DNA of 64,000 nucleotides from Halomarinibacterium sedimenti (GCF_019312585.1 NZ_JAHWDP010000003.1:248001-312000), one strand, 5' to 3'; shown: positions 26,307 to 36,661, counted from the stretch's first letter. Numbers and translations are program-made. The notes: a model not told the origin generated them from the letters alone.

Positions 26307-27350
26307 ATGAAATTTATTTTTTTACCCCTGCTTACCTTTTTATTAATTTCTAACACTTTCGCCCAACAGTCCTATTATAATGACGTAAATCTCAATTTAA
26401 AAGGACAGGATTTATATTTTGAGCTACAAGACAAAATAGATCAGGCTAGTAGTAGCTTTACATATGGCGATGTGCGAGATGCCGTTTTAATAAGTGATGA
26501 AGATACTTCAAACGGAAACAATGTGTTATTAGTCTACGGATATAATGACACCGACGGAAATTGTACTACCGATAGAAGTAGAGATAAAGGTGATTTTGGA
26601 GGTTCTACCTGCCAATGGAATAGAGAGCACGTTTTTGCGCGGTCAAATGCAAGTCCACCCATGGGAAATGTAGATAATAATACAACTGGAATAGGTGCCG
26701 ATCCACATAACATTCGCCCAAGTGACCAACAAATGAATAACAACAAAGCAAATAAAAAATTTGCTTCAGGAAGTGGAAATGCTGGTAATGTGGGAAGTGG
26801 CAATTGGTATCCGGGAGATGAATGGAGAGGTGATGTGGCTAGGATGATCATGTATATGTACACACGATACGGAGACCGTTGTTTGCCTTCACTTACTGGT
26901 GTTGGGAGTTTACAAGGAAGCACAAATATGTTACAATTATTCTTACAATGGAATGCCGAGGATCCTGTGACACCTTTTGAAGACCAACGAAACGATTATT
27001 TTGAAACCTTATACGGTAATCGCAACCCTTTTATTGACAATCCTTATTTAGCCACAATTATTTGGGGAGGAGTGCCTGCGGAAGACAGATGGGATTTATT
27101 TTCAATAAATGATTTTAGTACAGCCTCTATAACCATATATCCAAATCCAGCTCAGGAAGTGCTTAATTTTGAAACTTCAACAACTATAGATACGTATAGC
27201 GTTTATGACTTCTTTGGAAAGGAAATTGAAACTAATAAAGTGCCTCAACAAAGTAAATCTATTAACCTTTCCTCCTTACAAAAAGGTATTTATTTAATAG
27301 AATTTAGAAAGAAAGAAAGTCGAGTTATCAAAAAAATTATAATTGAATAA
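26307..27350 (+). CDS. Secreted endonuclease I with T9SS type A sorting domain
   Basis: 347 aa. A signal peptide (to FAQQS) is followed by an EndA/NucM nuclease domain: CQWNREHVFARS and GADPHNIRPSDQQMNNNKANKKFA contain the His and Asn residues of the His-Me finger. From about residue 270 a C-terminal T9SS sorting domain follows (ITIYPNPAQEVLNFE ... GKEIETN ... GIYLIEFRKKE). It should be exported to the cell surface or medium as a nonspecific nuclease, perhaps to obtain nucleotides or phosphate. Confidence 0.9.
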   Translation: MKFIFLPLLTFLLISNTFAQQSYYNDVNLNLKGQDLYFELQDKIDQASSSFTYGDVRDAVLISDEDTSNGNNVLLVYGYNDTDGNCTTDRSRDKGDFGGSTCQWNREHVFARSNASPPMGNVDNNTTGIGADPHNIRPSDQQMNNNKANKKFASGSGNAGNVGSGNWYPGDEWRGDVARMIMYMYTRYGDRCLPSLTGVGSLQGSTNMLQLFLQWNAEDPVTPFEDQRNDYFETLYGNRNPFIDNPYLATIIWGGVPAEDRWDLFSINDFSTASITIYPNPAQEVLNFETSTTIDTYSVYDFFGKEIETNKVPQQSKSINLSSLQKGIYLIEFRKKESRVIKKIIIE

Positions 27351-27378
27351 AAAAAGCGGGCAATGCCCGCTTTTTTTA
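27350..27378. terminator. Bidirectional terminator between convergent genes
   Basis: AAAAAGCGGGC / GCCCGCTTTTT around loop AAT, with a T-run on both strands. It can end both the endonuclease and the large T9SS gene. Confidence 0.9.
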
Positions 27379-27401
27379 TTGTTTATTCTGCGTATCTCAA
27401 A

Positions 27402-30329
27402 TTATTTAACAATAATTCTAGCCGTTTTAAATGTGGTTGTAGCTTGACCACCGATTCTCACAATGTAGACACCACTAGATACATTTGACATATCTAGGTT
27501 TAGTCTATACGCACCATCAATTTTTGGTACGCTCTTATTAAACCCAATTTCTTGACCTAGCACATTGTAAACTGCTAAAAACACACCTTCGTCGTAGGCA
27601 GTTTCAAAAATCACTTCAAATTGGTTATTATCATTGGATACAACAACAAGATTAGAATCATTTATTGCATAATCATCAACTCCTAAGTTTGCGATATTTG
27701 CTTTATAATCCTCAGTTTCACCAAATAAAATTTCATCACAAGCATTTGCAGGAATTGGACCAACTCCACTAGCTCTAGCTCTCATTAAATGTTCTCCTAA
27801 AGGAACATTTCCAGGAACTACTAAATCCATAGTTTCTGTAAAATTACCACCATTTTGGCCTGGAGCAAACTCATAATTATCAACAACAAGTTCATTTGAT
27901 GTAAAAGTTAAATCATCATTGAAATCTATCCATACACTTATAAATTGACTTCCATATTCTGCCGAAACTGTAAGAGATGTAGTGCTTCCATCATCTAAAT
28001 TTGCGACTAAGTTTGTAAAATCACCATAGCCTTCACATCCTGAAGGATTGTTTATTCCACCAACTTCAAAAAGTCTAAACCCATGACCTGCGTTACAATT
28101 AGAAACCGGAAGGCATAATTGATTTTCTACCATCACAGAAGTTTCATCATTTGAAGCATCTTGATCTCCAGATAAAGATGTACTTGACGTAATAGTATAA
28201 GTTCCAACCGTTGTGAAATCTGATGTCTGTGCGAAACTAAAGTTAAGTTCTTCTTCAGAAACAATAGTTCCTGGGAACGACTCAACTATTGGAGTTCCAC
28301 CATTAACATTATACTCTAAATCAAAACCTGACTGAATCGCCGCTCCGTAGTTTTTTACTCTCACTGTAATCGTTTCATCTCCAAGGCTATTTCCGCTCGT
28401 TGGAGCTACAATAGCAATTACTCCCACATCATTTGCTAATAAATGTTTTACTTCCTTAGTAAACTCATTATTTGGAACATATCCATCACCACCTAAAGTA
28501 GTTCTAGCTTCAATATTATAAGTTTGTCCAGGGTTGGATAAATCAACAGTTTGTGTAAATTGGTATGTAACAGCCTCATTAGAGTTTATTGTTCCCACAT
28601 AAGTTTCAGAAGCTACCAAATTTCCATCAACTCTTAATTCTACTGGAACATTAGTTACAGAACTTAAGCTATAGTTTCTAATACTTACTTCTACGGTCTC
28701 TGCATTAGTTAAAATACCATTAGATGGGTCATTTATAGCACTAACTCCAACATCATTTGTAAAAGGACCTAAGATTCTAATAGCAGCTACCCGAGATCTC
28801 CAAAAGTTGTTTGAGGAAAAATAATCTGCCGTTGTCCAAAAAGTAAACCCATCTGGATCCATGGTCATATGAGCATAATCTCCATATCTATATGTGTTTG
28901 TTCTTACACCTGGTCCATCAAAAATTACAGTTTCCGCAACTGTCATTTGCCCTAGCGGATCACCGTTAAAGCGTCCTGTATATCTTAATGACACTGGTAA
29001 CGTAGTACTTGCCGTTGTATAGGCCAACGCAATATTTCCTTCAACATCAATCGCAGATGTACTCATTAGCCTACTATGACCGTCTGCAATAGAATAAGTC
29101 CCTTCTTGATAAATACTCCAAGGGTTTTGTGTATCGTTTCGTAATTCAATCCATCTAATTCCACCCGTTTCATTGGCATCTATATAAGTATTAAATGTGA
29201 TTAGCCAAGAATTGTGTGTAGGGAAAGATCTAAAATTAGCTCCGAAAGATATAATTCCTCCATGTCCAGCAAGTCGTTGACTTGTTCCTGGTTGGCGAAT
29301 AGCACCATTACCGTTTCCAAAAACTTCACCTGCATCAAAAGGATCGGTTGGAATTTCTAAAGGAGCAGAAATAGTCGAATTGGCTGTGTTATCCCAATCT
29401 GGAATAACCTCCCAAACTTTTAAATGGTCAAAAGCAATAGCGGGTGTCCAATCATCATCTTGTAAGTAAGTAAAATAACCAGGTGTATTAGGATTTATTT
29501 CAGTTCCTAAAAGATTAGCTGGTTCAGCACTTTTAACAGTATTAGGATTGTTTACAATATCTGGAAAATTAAATATAATAATTTGTGGCGAAGTTCCACC
29601 ATTTAACATTTCTTCTCTCTCCATAACAAATCCCTGTGTTATAGATCCAGCCAAGTTAACAGTACCATAATATCCATCATGCCAAACACCATATTTTGGG
29701 TAATCTGGTAGACCGGAAAAAGCATATTGCCAAACATTATAGGCTCCTGCAGGATCATTGGTTTCTGAAACACCTATAGCCAACCCTAAGTTAGAACCTA
29801 AATTTCCAAACTCACTTACAACCCAACGATCTGCTAATTGATCATAAAGTACTATTGGGTCTCCATTGTTTGAACCAATCCCTAAAAATGTTGAAAGGTT
29901 TACAGGTCCAACTTGTAAATTTCCAGATTTATCAAAAATCTTAACTAAGGAATTTACAGAATGAACATAATGATTTGGACCAGCAGCTCCAGTAGGATCG
30001 GGTGGTAAAAATCCAGATTCATTTTGAGATGCACCAATAAAATTTTGAAGTATAGGTAAACTTCTTATTCCTCCAGGTTCGGTTTGGAGGTTTGGTATTA
30101 CACTAGGTGCCTTTTTCACCTTATTAGGAGTAGTGGATACACGTTGATCAACTACCATGGTAGGAACTTCAGAATCCATGTTCCGCTTATATTTTGGAAA
30201 TTCGTCCATACGACCTGTTTTTCCAATATAAGTTCCTGTGATAATTTCACTTGGTGGGTATTTTTCCTGAGAATAGGAACCGAAGCCCACAAATAATAGC
30301 ATTAATAATAGTAAAAGATGTTTTTTCAT
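27402..30329 (-). CDS. Large secreted T9SS protein with CARDB and GEVED-type domains
   Basis: 975 aa from the ATG at 30329; a further in-frame ATG eight codons upstream lies before the signal peptide. The order is: signal peptide, a long strand-rich N-terminal domain (SGFLPPDPTGAAGPNHYVHSVN near residue 115), two CARDB-like repeats (NDVGVSAINDPSNGILTNAE and NDVGVIAIVAPTSG), a GEVED-like domain with CEGYGDFTNL and FGETEDYKANI, and a T9SS sorting domain at the end (VVVSNDNN ... GVYIVRIGGQ). Probably a surface adhesin or carbohydrate-associated protein. No catalytic motif was recognised. Confidence 0.85.
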   Translation of the reverse strand: MKKHLLLLLMLLFVGFGSYSQEKYPPSEIITGTYIGKTGRMDEFPKYKRNMDSEVPTMVVDQRVSTTPNKVKKAPSVIPNLQTEPGGIRSLPILQNFIGASQNESGFLPPDPTGAAGPNHYVHSVNSLVKIFDKSGNLQVGPVNLSTFLGIGSNNGDPIVLYDQLADRWVVSEFGNLGSNLGLAIGVSETNDPAGAYNVWQYAFSGLPDYPKYGVWHDGYYGTVNLAGSITQGFVMEREEMLNGGTSPQIIIFNFPDIVNNPNTVKSAEPANLLGTEINPNTPGYFTYLQDDDWTPAIAFDHLKVWEVIPDWDNTANSTISAPLEIPTDPFDAGEVFGNGNGAIRQPGTSQRLAGHGGIISFGANFRSFPTHNSWLITFNTYIDANETGGIRWIELRNDTQNPWSIYQEGTYSIADGHSRLMSTSAIDVEGNIALAYTTASTTLPVSLRYTGRFNGDPLGQMTVAETVIFDGPGVRTNTYRYGDYAHMTMDPDGFTFWTTADYFSSNNFWRSRVAAIRILGPFTNDVGVSAINDPSNGILTNAETVEVSIRNYSLSSVTNVPVELRVDGNLVASETYVGTINSNEAVTYQFTQTVDLSNPGQTYNIEARTTLGGDGYVPNNEFTKEVKHLLANDVGVIAIVAPTSGNSLGDETITVRVKNYGAAIQSGFDLEYNVNGGTPIVESFPGTIVSEEELNFSFAQTSDFTTVGTYTITSSTSLSGDQDASNDETSVMVENQLCLPVSNCNAGHGFRLFEVGGINNPSGCEGYGDFTNLVANLDDGSTTSLTVSAEYGSQFISVWIDFNDDLTFTSNELVVDNYEFAPGQNGGNFTETMDLVVPGNVPLGEHLMRARASGVGPIPANACDEILFGETEDYKANIANLGVDDYAINDSNLVVVSNDNNQFEVIFETAYDEGVFLAVYNVLGQEIGFNKSVPKIDGAYRLNLDMSNVSSGVYIVRIGGQATTTFKTARIIVK

Positions 30330-30339
30330 TGGTTTTATT

Positions 30340-30548
30340 TTTTGAATGCACAATATATTGATTATTCGTAAAAAAAATAGTAGTTTATACCAACTATTTA
30401 AACGAAATATGAAAATAGATTCTCTTTTTGAATAGAACTAGGGAAATAATTTGAACAAAAGTAGATTTTTAAACAGGTATTTGTTAAAAAACTCGAATAT
30501 TTAATTCCTAAAAATGGTAATTAATTAAGTATCTTTGTGCATTCAAAA
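30340..30548. promoter_or_regulatory. Divergent promoter region with 14-bp inverted repeat
   Basis: TTGTGCATTCAAAA occurs at 30535-30548 on the plus strand and at 30353-30340 on the minus strand, at the start of both divergent transcripts. About 180 nt separate the copies. Each lies directly at the predicted transcription start of its gene. Confidence 0.5.
30530..30537 (+). promoter_or_regulatory. -7 promoter element TATCTTTG of purL
   Basis: Matches TAnnTTTG 21 nt before the purL ATG at 30559, giving a very short leader. No clear -33 TTTG. Confidence 0.65.
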
Positions 30549-30558
30549 TCTGGTATTC

Positions 30559-33500
30559 ATGATTCACTTTTTTGGAGACGTAAAAAACATTGTTTTTGCT
30601 GTCCAAACCTCAGGAACATTTTCCAAAGAAACTATAGAAAAACTTGTGTGGTTGTTTGGCAACCAACCTAAAATAGAACAGTCCGCAATAGCGGATTTTT
30701 TTATTGGTCCAAGAGCTGCTATGATTACTCCTTGGAGTACCAATGCAGTGGAGATTACACAAAATATGGGGATTGATGGAATTCTTCGAATTGAAGAATT
30801 TAAAAATGTATCTGAAAGTTCCAATGATTATGACCCCATGCTTTCCCAAAAATATTCTGAATTAAATCAAGATATTTACACCATCAATATTCAGCCAGAA
30901 TCCATTCAGGAAATTGAAGATATTGCAGCCTATAACGAAGCTGAAGGATTAGCATTAAATATTGAAGAGATTGAATATCTTTCAACTCTTTCGAAAAAAT
31001 TAAATAGAAAATTAACAGATAGTGAAGTCTTTGGTTTTAGTCAGGTAAATAGCGAACACTGTCGCCATAAAATCTTCAACGGAACCTTTATCATCGATGG
31101 TGAAGAAATGCCTTCTTCTCTATTCAAATTGATAAAAAAGACTTCGTCAGAAAATCCTAACGGAATTGTTTCTGCATATAAAGACAACGTCGCATTTATA
31201 AAAGGACCAAAGGCTACTCAATTTTCTCCTAAAACAGCAGACGAACCCGATTTTTACGAAAAGAAAGATTTCCAAAGTGTTATTTCACTAAAAGCCGAAA
31301 CCCACAACTTCCCAACCACAGTAGAACCTTTTAATGGTGCTGCTACGGGAAGTGGTGGCGAAATTAGAGATCGCTTGGCAGGTGGAAAAGGCTCCTTGCC
31401 TCTGGCAGGAACGGCGGTATATATGACCTCCTATTCGCGATTGGAAGAAAATCGTCCATGGGAAAAAGCAATGAAAGAAAGAGACTGGTTATACCAGACA
31501 CCGCTCGATATTCTAATTAAAGCCAGTAATGGTGCCTCCGATTTTGGAAATAAATTTGGGCAACCTCTTATAGCAGGTTCCGTCTTAACTTTTGAGCACG
31601 AAGAAGAGGCCCGTAAACTAGGGTTTGATAAAGTCATTATGCTCGCTGGAGGAATAGGGTATGGAAAGGAAAACCAAGCTATAAAAGACACTCCAAAAAA
31701 GGGAGACAAAGTAGTGATTCTGGGAGGTGAAAACTACCGAATTGGTATGGGGGGTGCCGCCGTCTCCAGTGCAGACACAGGTGAATTTTCTAGTGGAATA
31801 GAATTAAACGCTGTACAACGTTCCAACCCAGAAATGCAAAAGCGAGCTGCAAACGCTATTCGAGGGATGGTGGAAAGTGATGAAAACCCCATTGTTTCTA
31901 TTCACGATCACGGTGCCGGTGGACACTTAAATTGTTTAAGTGAATTGGTAGAAGAAACAGGAGGAAAAATTGATCTCGATAAACTTCCCGTCGGTGACCC
32001 TACCCTTTCGGCAAAAGAAATTATTGGAAACGAATCACAGGAGCGAATGGGATTGGTTATTTCTGAAAAACATATCGAAACCTTACAACGTATCGCAGAG
32101 CGAGAGCGTTCTCCTATGTATACCGTGGGGGATGTAACTGGAGATCACAAATTTGTTTTTGAAAGTAAAACCACTGGAGCAAAACCTATGGATTTTGCTT
32201 TGGAAGATATGTTTGGAAGCTCTCCAAAAACCATCATGAATGATGTTTCAATAGCGCGAAATTATACCCCTGCGCAATATGAAACTTCTAAAATAAAAGA
32301 CTATTTAGCACAAGTGTTACAATTAGAAGCTGTGGCATGTAAAGATTGGTTGACCAATAAAGTAGATCGTTGTGTGGGTGGACTTGTGGCAAAACAGCAA
32401 TGTACTGGGCCTTTGCAATTGCCTTTAAACAATTGTGGTGTCATGGCGCTGGACTATCAAGGCAAAGAAGGGATTGCCACTTCTATTGGGCATTCCCCTA
32501 TAGGTGCATTGGTAGATCCCGTAGCTGGTTCCAGAAATTCAATTACCGAAGCCTTAACAAACATTGTTTGGGCACCTTTAGAAAATGGTTTACAAAGTGT
32601 GTCTCTATCGGCAAACTGGATGTGGCCGTGTAACAATGAAGGTGAAGATGCTCGACTTTACAAAGCGGTAAAAGGAGTTAGCGATTTTGCTATAGATTTA
32701 GGGATCAATGTTCCTACCGGAAAAGATTCCCTTTCGATGAAGCAGAAATATAAAAATGAAGAGGTAATTGCACCGGGAACGGTGATTATTTCGGCAGCGG
32801 GACATTGCAATAACATCAATAAAGTGGTGGAGCCAGTGCTTCAAAAAAAGGGTGGAAGCATCTATTACATCAATATTTCTGAAGATAATTTTAAATTAGG
32901 AGGGTCTTCCTTTTCTCAAATTTTAAATACGATTGGAAATGAAGTACCCACAGTAAAAAATGCTGCATATGTTAAAACTGTTTTTAACACACTTCAACAA
33001 TTAATTAAAGTAGGAAAAATTGTTGCAGGACACGATGTGGCTTCAGGTGGATTAATCACCACATTATTAGAAATGTGTTTTGCCGATGTGAATTTAGGAG
33101 CAGAAATCGATCTAACTTCTTTAGCTGAAAAGGATTCTGTAAAGCTTTTATTTTCTGAAAATTGCGGGGTTGTCTTTCAAGCTTCAAATGATAATAATTT
33201 AGAAGCGTTACTATCAGAAAAAAATATTGCTTTCCATAAAATTGGAAGGGTGACTGAAGCTGATTCGCTTCAACTTAAAAATGGTAATGACACCTTCCGT
33301 TTTACGATTTCTGAAACTAGAGATACTTGGTACAAAACATCATACCTATTAGATCGAAAACAAACGGCAAACTATCTTGCTGAAGCACGATATGAAAATT
33401 ATAAGCAACAACCTTTAACCTATCAATTCCCAAGTCATTTTAACGGAAAACTACCTGCTTCAGCTACTTGGAACAAGAATGAACGAAGGTTAAAAGCTGC

Positions 33501-34233
33501 GATTATAAGAGAAAAAGGAAGCAATAGTGAGCGCGAAATGGCGCACGCCATGTACCTAGCTGGTTTTGATGTAAAAGATGTACACATGACCGACTTAATT
33601 AGTGGTCGAGAAACATTGGAAGACATTCAGTTTATTGGTGCTGTGGGAGGATTTTCTAATAGCGATGTTTTAGGCTCTGCAAAAGGCTGGGCTGGGGCAT
33701 TCTTATACAATGAAAAGGCAAATACGGCGCTAAAAAAATTCTTTGAGCGAGAAGACACGTTGAGTGTGGGAATTTGTAATGGATGTCAATTGTTTTTAGA
33801 ACTAGACCTCATTAACCCAGAACATGAGAACCTGTCCAAAATGCACCATAATGATTCTCATAAACACGAGAGTAGCTTTACAAGCGTGAACGTTCAAAAA
33901 AACAATAGTGTCATGCTTTCCTCTTTAGAAGGAGCCACTTTAGGTGTTTGGATTAGTCATGGGGAAGGAAAATTTAACCTTCCTATGGAAGAAAAAGATT
34001 ATAATATTGTAGCCAAGTACGGATATGAAGGCTATCCTTCAAATCCAAATGGAAGCGATTACAACACCGCCATGTTGTGTGATAAAACCGGAAGACATTT
34101 GGTTACCATGCCACATATTGAGCGATCCATGTTTCAATGGAATTGGGCAAATTACCCGAACGGTAGAAAAGATGAGGTTTCACCATGGCTGGAAGCCTTT
34201 GTAAATGCTCGAACATGGTTGGAAAAAAAATAA
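30559..34233 (+). CDS. purL: Phosphoribosylformylglycinamidine synthase (FGAM synthase)
   Basis: 1224 aa, the single-chain form of the enzyme for step four of purine synthesis. From N to C: a PurS-like part, linker, two AIRS-type halves (GFSQVNSEHCRHKIFNG, KAETHNFPTTVEPFNGAATGSGGEIRD, SIHDHGAGGHLNCLSELVEETGG, GHSPIGALVDPVAG) and a C-terminal class I glutamine amidotransferase with nucleophile Cys in GICNGCQLF and the late His-Ile-Glu (MPHIERSMFQW). The ATG at 30559 follows the promoter element closely; an upstream in-frame ATG at 30535 lies inside it. Confidence 0.97.
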   Translation: MIHFFGDVKNIVFAVQTSGTFSKETIEKLVWLFGNQPKIEQSAIADFFIGPRAAMITPWSTNAVEITQNMGIDGILRIEEFKNVSESSNDYDPMLSQKYSELNQDIYTINIQPESIQEIEDIAAYNEAEGLALNIEEIEYLSTLSKKLNRKLTDSEVFGFSQVNSEHCRHKIFNGTFIIDGEEMPSSLFKLIKKTSSENPNGIVSAYKDNVAFIKGPKATQFSPKTADEPDFYEKKDFQSVISLKAETHNFPTTVEPFNGAATGSGGEIRDRLAGGKGSLPLAGTAVYMTSYSRLEENRPWEKAMKERDWLYQTPLDILIKASNGASDFGNKFGQPLIAGSVLTFEHEEEARKLGFDKVIMLAGGIGYGKENQAIKDTPKKGDKVVILGGENYRIGMGGAAVSSADTGEFSSGIELNAVQRSNPEMQKRAANAIRGMVESDENPIVSIHDHGAGGHLNCLSELVEETGGKIDLDKLPVGDPTLSAKEIIGNESQERMGLVISEKHIETLQRIAERERSPMYTVGDVTGDHKFVFESKTTGAKPMDFALEDMFGSSPKTIMNDVSIARNYTPAQYETSKIKDYLAQVLQLEAVACKDWLTNKVDRCVGGLVAKQQCTGPLQLPLNNCGVMALDYQGKEGIATSIGHSPIGALVDPVAGSRNSITEALTNIVWAPLENGLQSVSLSANWMWPCNNEGEDARLYKAVKGVSDFAIDLGINVPTGKDSLSMKQKYKNEEVIAPGTVIISAAGHCNNINKVVEPVLQKKGGSIYYINISEDNFKLGGSSFSQILNTIGNEVPTVKNAAYVKTVFNTLQQLIKVGKIVAGHDVASGGLITTLLEMCFADVNLGAEIDLTSLAEKDSVKLLFSENCGVVFQASNDNNLEALLSEKNIAFHKIGRVTEADSLQLKNGNDTFRFTISETRDTWYKTSYLLDRKQTANYLAEARYENYKQQPLTYQFPSHFNGKLPASATWNKNERRLKAAIIREKGSNSEREMAHAMYLAGFDVKDVHMTDLISGRETLEDIQFIGAVGGFSNSDVLGSAKGWAGAFLYNEKANTALKKFFEREDTLSVGICNGCQLFLELDLINPEHENLSKMHHNDSHKHESSFTSVNVQKNNSVMLSSLEGATLGVWISHGEGKFNLPMEEKDYNIVAKYGYEGYPSNPNGSDYNTAMLCDKTGRHLVTMPHIERSMFQWNWANYPNGRKDEVSPWLEAFVNARTWLEKK

Positions 34234-34356
34234 TATCCGTCTAAAAGATATAAATAATCGATAAAATGTTGTTTATTTAATTAACATAGAATATCTTAGC
34301 CGTATTAATCTTGTTTAATAGCCCCCAAATCTTTTAAACAATTCAAAAACCTACGT

Positions 34357-34686
34357 ATGAAAAAATTATTATTAATTCTAATAGTGTTTAGTGGATTAAA
34401 CTCATTTTCGCAAAACAAGAGCGAGAATAGCCCTGTTGCTATCACAGAGACCTTAACTACACATTTTTCTGTGTTTCCTAACCCCGTTGAAGATCGTTTA
34501 AGTATTAAAACAAATCTTAATGATTATTCTATTGAAATCATAAATTCTTTAGGTCAAACAGTAAGATTTCAAAAAAATAACAATGGGTTTCAAACTCTTG
34601 ATTATAGTAATATCGTGAGTGGTTTGTATATTTTGAAATTATCTTCTGGTGATATATCACAAAGTTTTAAAATAGTTCGATTATAA
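34357..34686 (+). CDS. Minimal secreted protein consisting of a T9SS sorting domain
   Basis: 109 aa. After a signal peptide (MKKLLLILIVFSGLNSFSQ) only about 20 linker residues precede a complete T9SS type A sorting domain: HFSVFPNPVEDRLSIKTN ... IEIINSLGQTV ... SGLYILKLSSGD. There is no passenger domain. It may be a remnant of a larger gene, a decoy or regulator of the secretion system, or a peptide released on processing. It has its own strong terminator and a leader of over 100 nt after purL. Confidence 0.75.
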   Translation: MKKLLLILIVFSGLNSFSQNKSENSPVAITETLTTHFSVFPNPVEDRLSIKTNLNDYSIEIINSLGQTVRFQKNNNGFQTLDYSNIVSGLYILKLSSGDISQSFKIVRL

Positions 34687-34710
34687 AATACAACTACATA
34701 TCTTATTTAA

Positions 34711-34742
34711 AATGAAGCCTTTCTAAAGGCTTCATTTTTTTT
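34711..34742 (+). terminator. Rho-independent terminator
   Basis: AATGAAGCCTTT / AAAGGCTTCATT, 12-bp perfect stem with 2-nt loop, followed by T-run. Ends the minimal T9SS gene. Confidence 0.9.
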
Positions 34743-34793
34743 CAAAAGAAAACTGAATAATTTTTCCTAATTTGCAAGACAGAAAATTAGGCT

Positions 34794-36575
34794 ATGAGCG
34801 ACATTAAACGATTATTTGACTTTCCCTATCACCAGCTCAACATATATAATTTAGACAAAGCACTTGTAACTAAATATAATGGTGAATGGGTTGCAACTTC
34901 TACCCAAGAATATATTAATAAAGCCAATGCTATAAGTAGAGGGTTATTGCAATTAGGGGTTAAGAAAAATGATAAAGTCGCCATTATTTCGATGACCAAT
35001 CGCACCGAATGGAACATTTGTGACATCGGTATTTTACAATTAGGAGCACAGGATGTACCTATTTACCCAACCATTTCTGAAGAAGACTACCAATACGTAC
35101 TTAATCACAGTGAAAGTGTTGTTTGCTTTGTTTCGTGCAAAGAAGTATTGGAAAAAATAAACAAAATAAAAGATAACGTTCCTACTTTAAGAGCGATCTA
35201 TTCTTTTGATGAAATTGAAGGTTGTCCAAATTGGACGGAAGTTCTTAAGTTAGGTGAAGACGAAAGTAATCAAGAAGAAGTTGAAAAGTTAAAAGATTCA
35301 GTAAATGAAAATGATTTAGCTACCTTAATTTACACTTCGGGAACTACAGGGCGTCCAAAAGGGGTGATGCTTACACATAAAAACATTGCTAGCAATGCCA
35401 TATATAGTGCCGACAGATTACCTATAGATTTGGGGCATTCTAAAGCCTTAAGCTTCCTTCCTGTTTGCCATATTTACGAGCGCATGTTATTATATATGTA
35501 TCAGTATTGTGGTGTACAAATTCATTTTGCTGAATCTTTAGAAACGATTAGTGATAATTTAAAAGAAATACAGCCAGAAGTGATGTCTGCTGTACCGCGT
35601 CTTCTTGAAAAGGTATATGATAAAATCTATGCAAAAGGAACCGATTTAACAGGAATTAAAAAGAATCTTTTCTTTTGGGCAGTAGATTTAGGACTTGAAT
35701 ATGAACCTTATGGTCAAAACGGATGGTGGTACGAGTTTAAATTAAAGATAGCACGCAAAATTATTTTTAGTAAATGGCAAGAAGCCTTGGGTGGGAACTT
35801 AAAAGCAATAGCCTCTGGGAGCGCCGCTTTACAGCCTCGTTTGGCAAGGGTTTTTAATGCGGCTGGTGTCCCAGTTATGGAGGGTTACGGCCTCACCGAA
35901 ACATCTCCTGTGGTATCGGTAAACGATATGAGAAATGGTGGATTTAAAATTGGGACTGTAGGAAAGCCCATCGCCGAAACAGAAGTAAAAATAGCCGAAG
36001 ATGGGGAAATTCTTATTAAAGGACCTCAAGTAATGATGGGCTATTACAAGGACCCAGATCAAACCGCCGAAGTTTTAAAAGACGGCTATTTTCATACAGG
36101 TGATATTGGTGAAGTAGATGACGAAGGGTTTTTAAAAATCACCGACCGCAAAAAAGAAATGTTTAAAACCAGTGGTGGAAAATACATTGCTCCGCAATTG
36201 CTTGAAAATGCGTTAAAGCAATCTCGATTTATTGAGCAAGTTATGGTCATTGGAGAAGGTGAAAAAATGCCTGCCGCTTTAATACAACCCAATTGGGAAT
36301 TTATCGCCGACTGGAATAAAAGAAAGAATTTAAATCTACCTAATAATCCTTCAGAACTAGTTTCAAACCAAAAATTAATAGACCGTATTCAAGAAGAAGT
36401 GGATTATTATAACGAACGATTTGGAAAATGGGAAAAAATTAAAAAGTTTGAACTCACGCCAGATATTTGGAGTATCGAATCGGGTCACCTTACTCCTACT
36501 ATGAAAATGAAACGTAAGGTGGTTAAGGAAAAGTACTTAGACCTCTATAATAAGATTTACGAACACCAAGTATAA
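34794..36575 (+). CDS. Long-chain fatty acid-CoA ligase (AMP-binding)
   Basis: 593 aa. The adenylate-forming motifs are present: LIYTSGTTGRPKGVMLTH (P-loop-like), GYGLTETSPVVS and the hinge HTGDIGEVDDEGFLKITDRKKEM. The length and the FKTSGGKYIAPQ motif match bacterial long-chain acyl-CoA synthetases. It activates fatty acids for the beta-oxidation genes that follow after 111 nt. An ATG at 34794 with a short spacer was chosen. Confidence 0.92.
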   Translation: MSDIKRLFDFPYHQLNIYNLDKALVTKYNGEWVATSTQEYINKANAISRGLLQLGVKKNDKVAIISMTNRTEWNICDIGILQLGAQDVPIYPTISEEDYQYVLNHSESVVCFVSCKEVLEKINKIKDNVPTLRAIYSFDEIEGCPNWTEVLKLGEDESNQEEVEKLKDSVNENDLATLIYTSGTTGRPKGVMLTHKNIASNAIYSADRLPIDLGHSKALSFLPVCHIYERMLLYMYQYCGVQIHFAESLETISDNLKEIQPEVMSAVPRLLEKVYDKIYAKGTDLTGIKKNLFFWAVDLGLEYEPYGQNGWWYEFKLKIARKIIFSKWQEALGGNLKAIASGSAALQPRLARVFNAAGVPVMEGYGLTETSPVVSVNDMRNGGFKIGTVGKPIAETEVKIAEDGEILIKGPQVMMGYYKDPDQTAEVLKDGYFHTGDIGEVDDEGFLKITDRKKEMFKTSGGKYIAPQLLENALKQSRFIEQVMVIGEGEKMPAALIQPNWEFIADWNKRKNLNLPNNPSELVSNQKLIDRIQEEVDYYNERFGKWEKIKKFELTPDIWSIESGHLTPTMKMKRKVVKEKYLDLYNKIYEHQV

Positions 36576-36635
36576 CAAGTTTATCTTACCCCCACTTCAA
36601 TAAAATCTCTACTTCAATAAAAATTAACATCGATT

Positions 36636-36653
36636 TACTATGCGTGCATAGTA
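36636..36653. promoter_or_regulatory. Putative MarR operator (perfect palindrome)
   Basis: TACTATGC-GT-GCATAGTA: two perfect 8-bp half-sites around 2 nt, typical in size for MarR dimers. It covers the -33 position of the promoter just upstream of the MarR gene, so binding would block transcription of the fad unit. Confidence 0.7.
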
Positions 36654-36661
36654 TTTTTAAT

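Noticed and set aside
30535..30558. Upstream ATG of purL (and the similar one of the large T9SS gene)
   Set aside because: It overlaps the -7 promoter element, and the family start fits the later ATG; the same reasoning applies to the T9SS gene, whose signal peptide starts at 30329.
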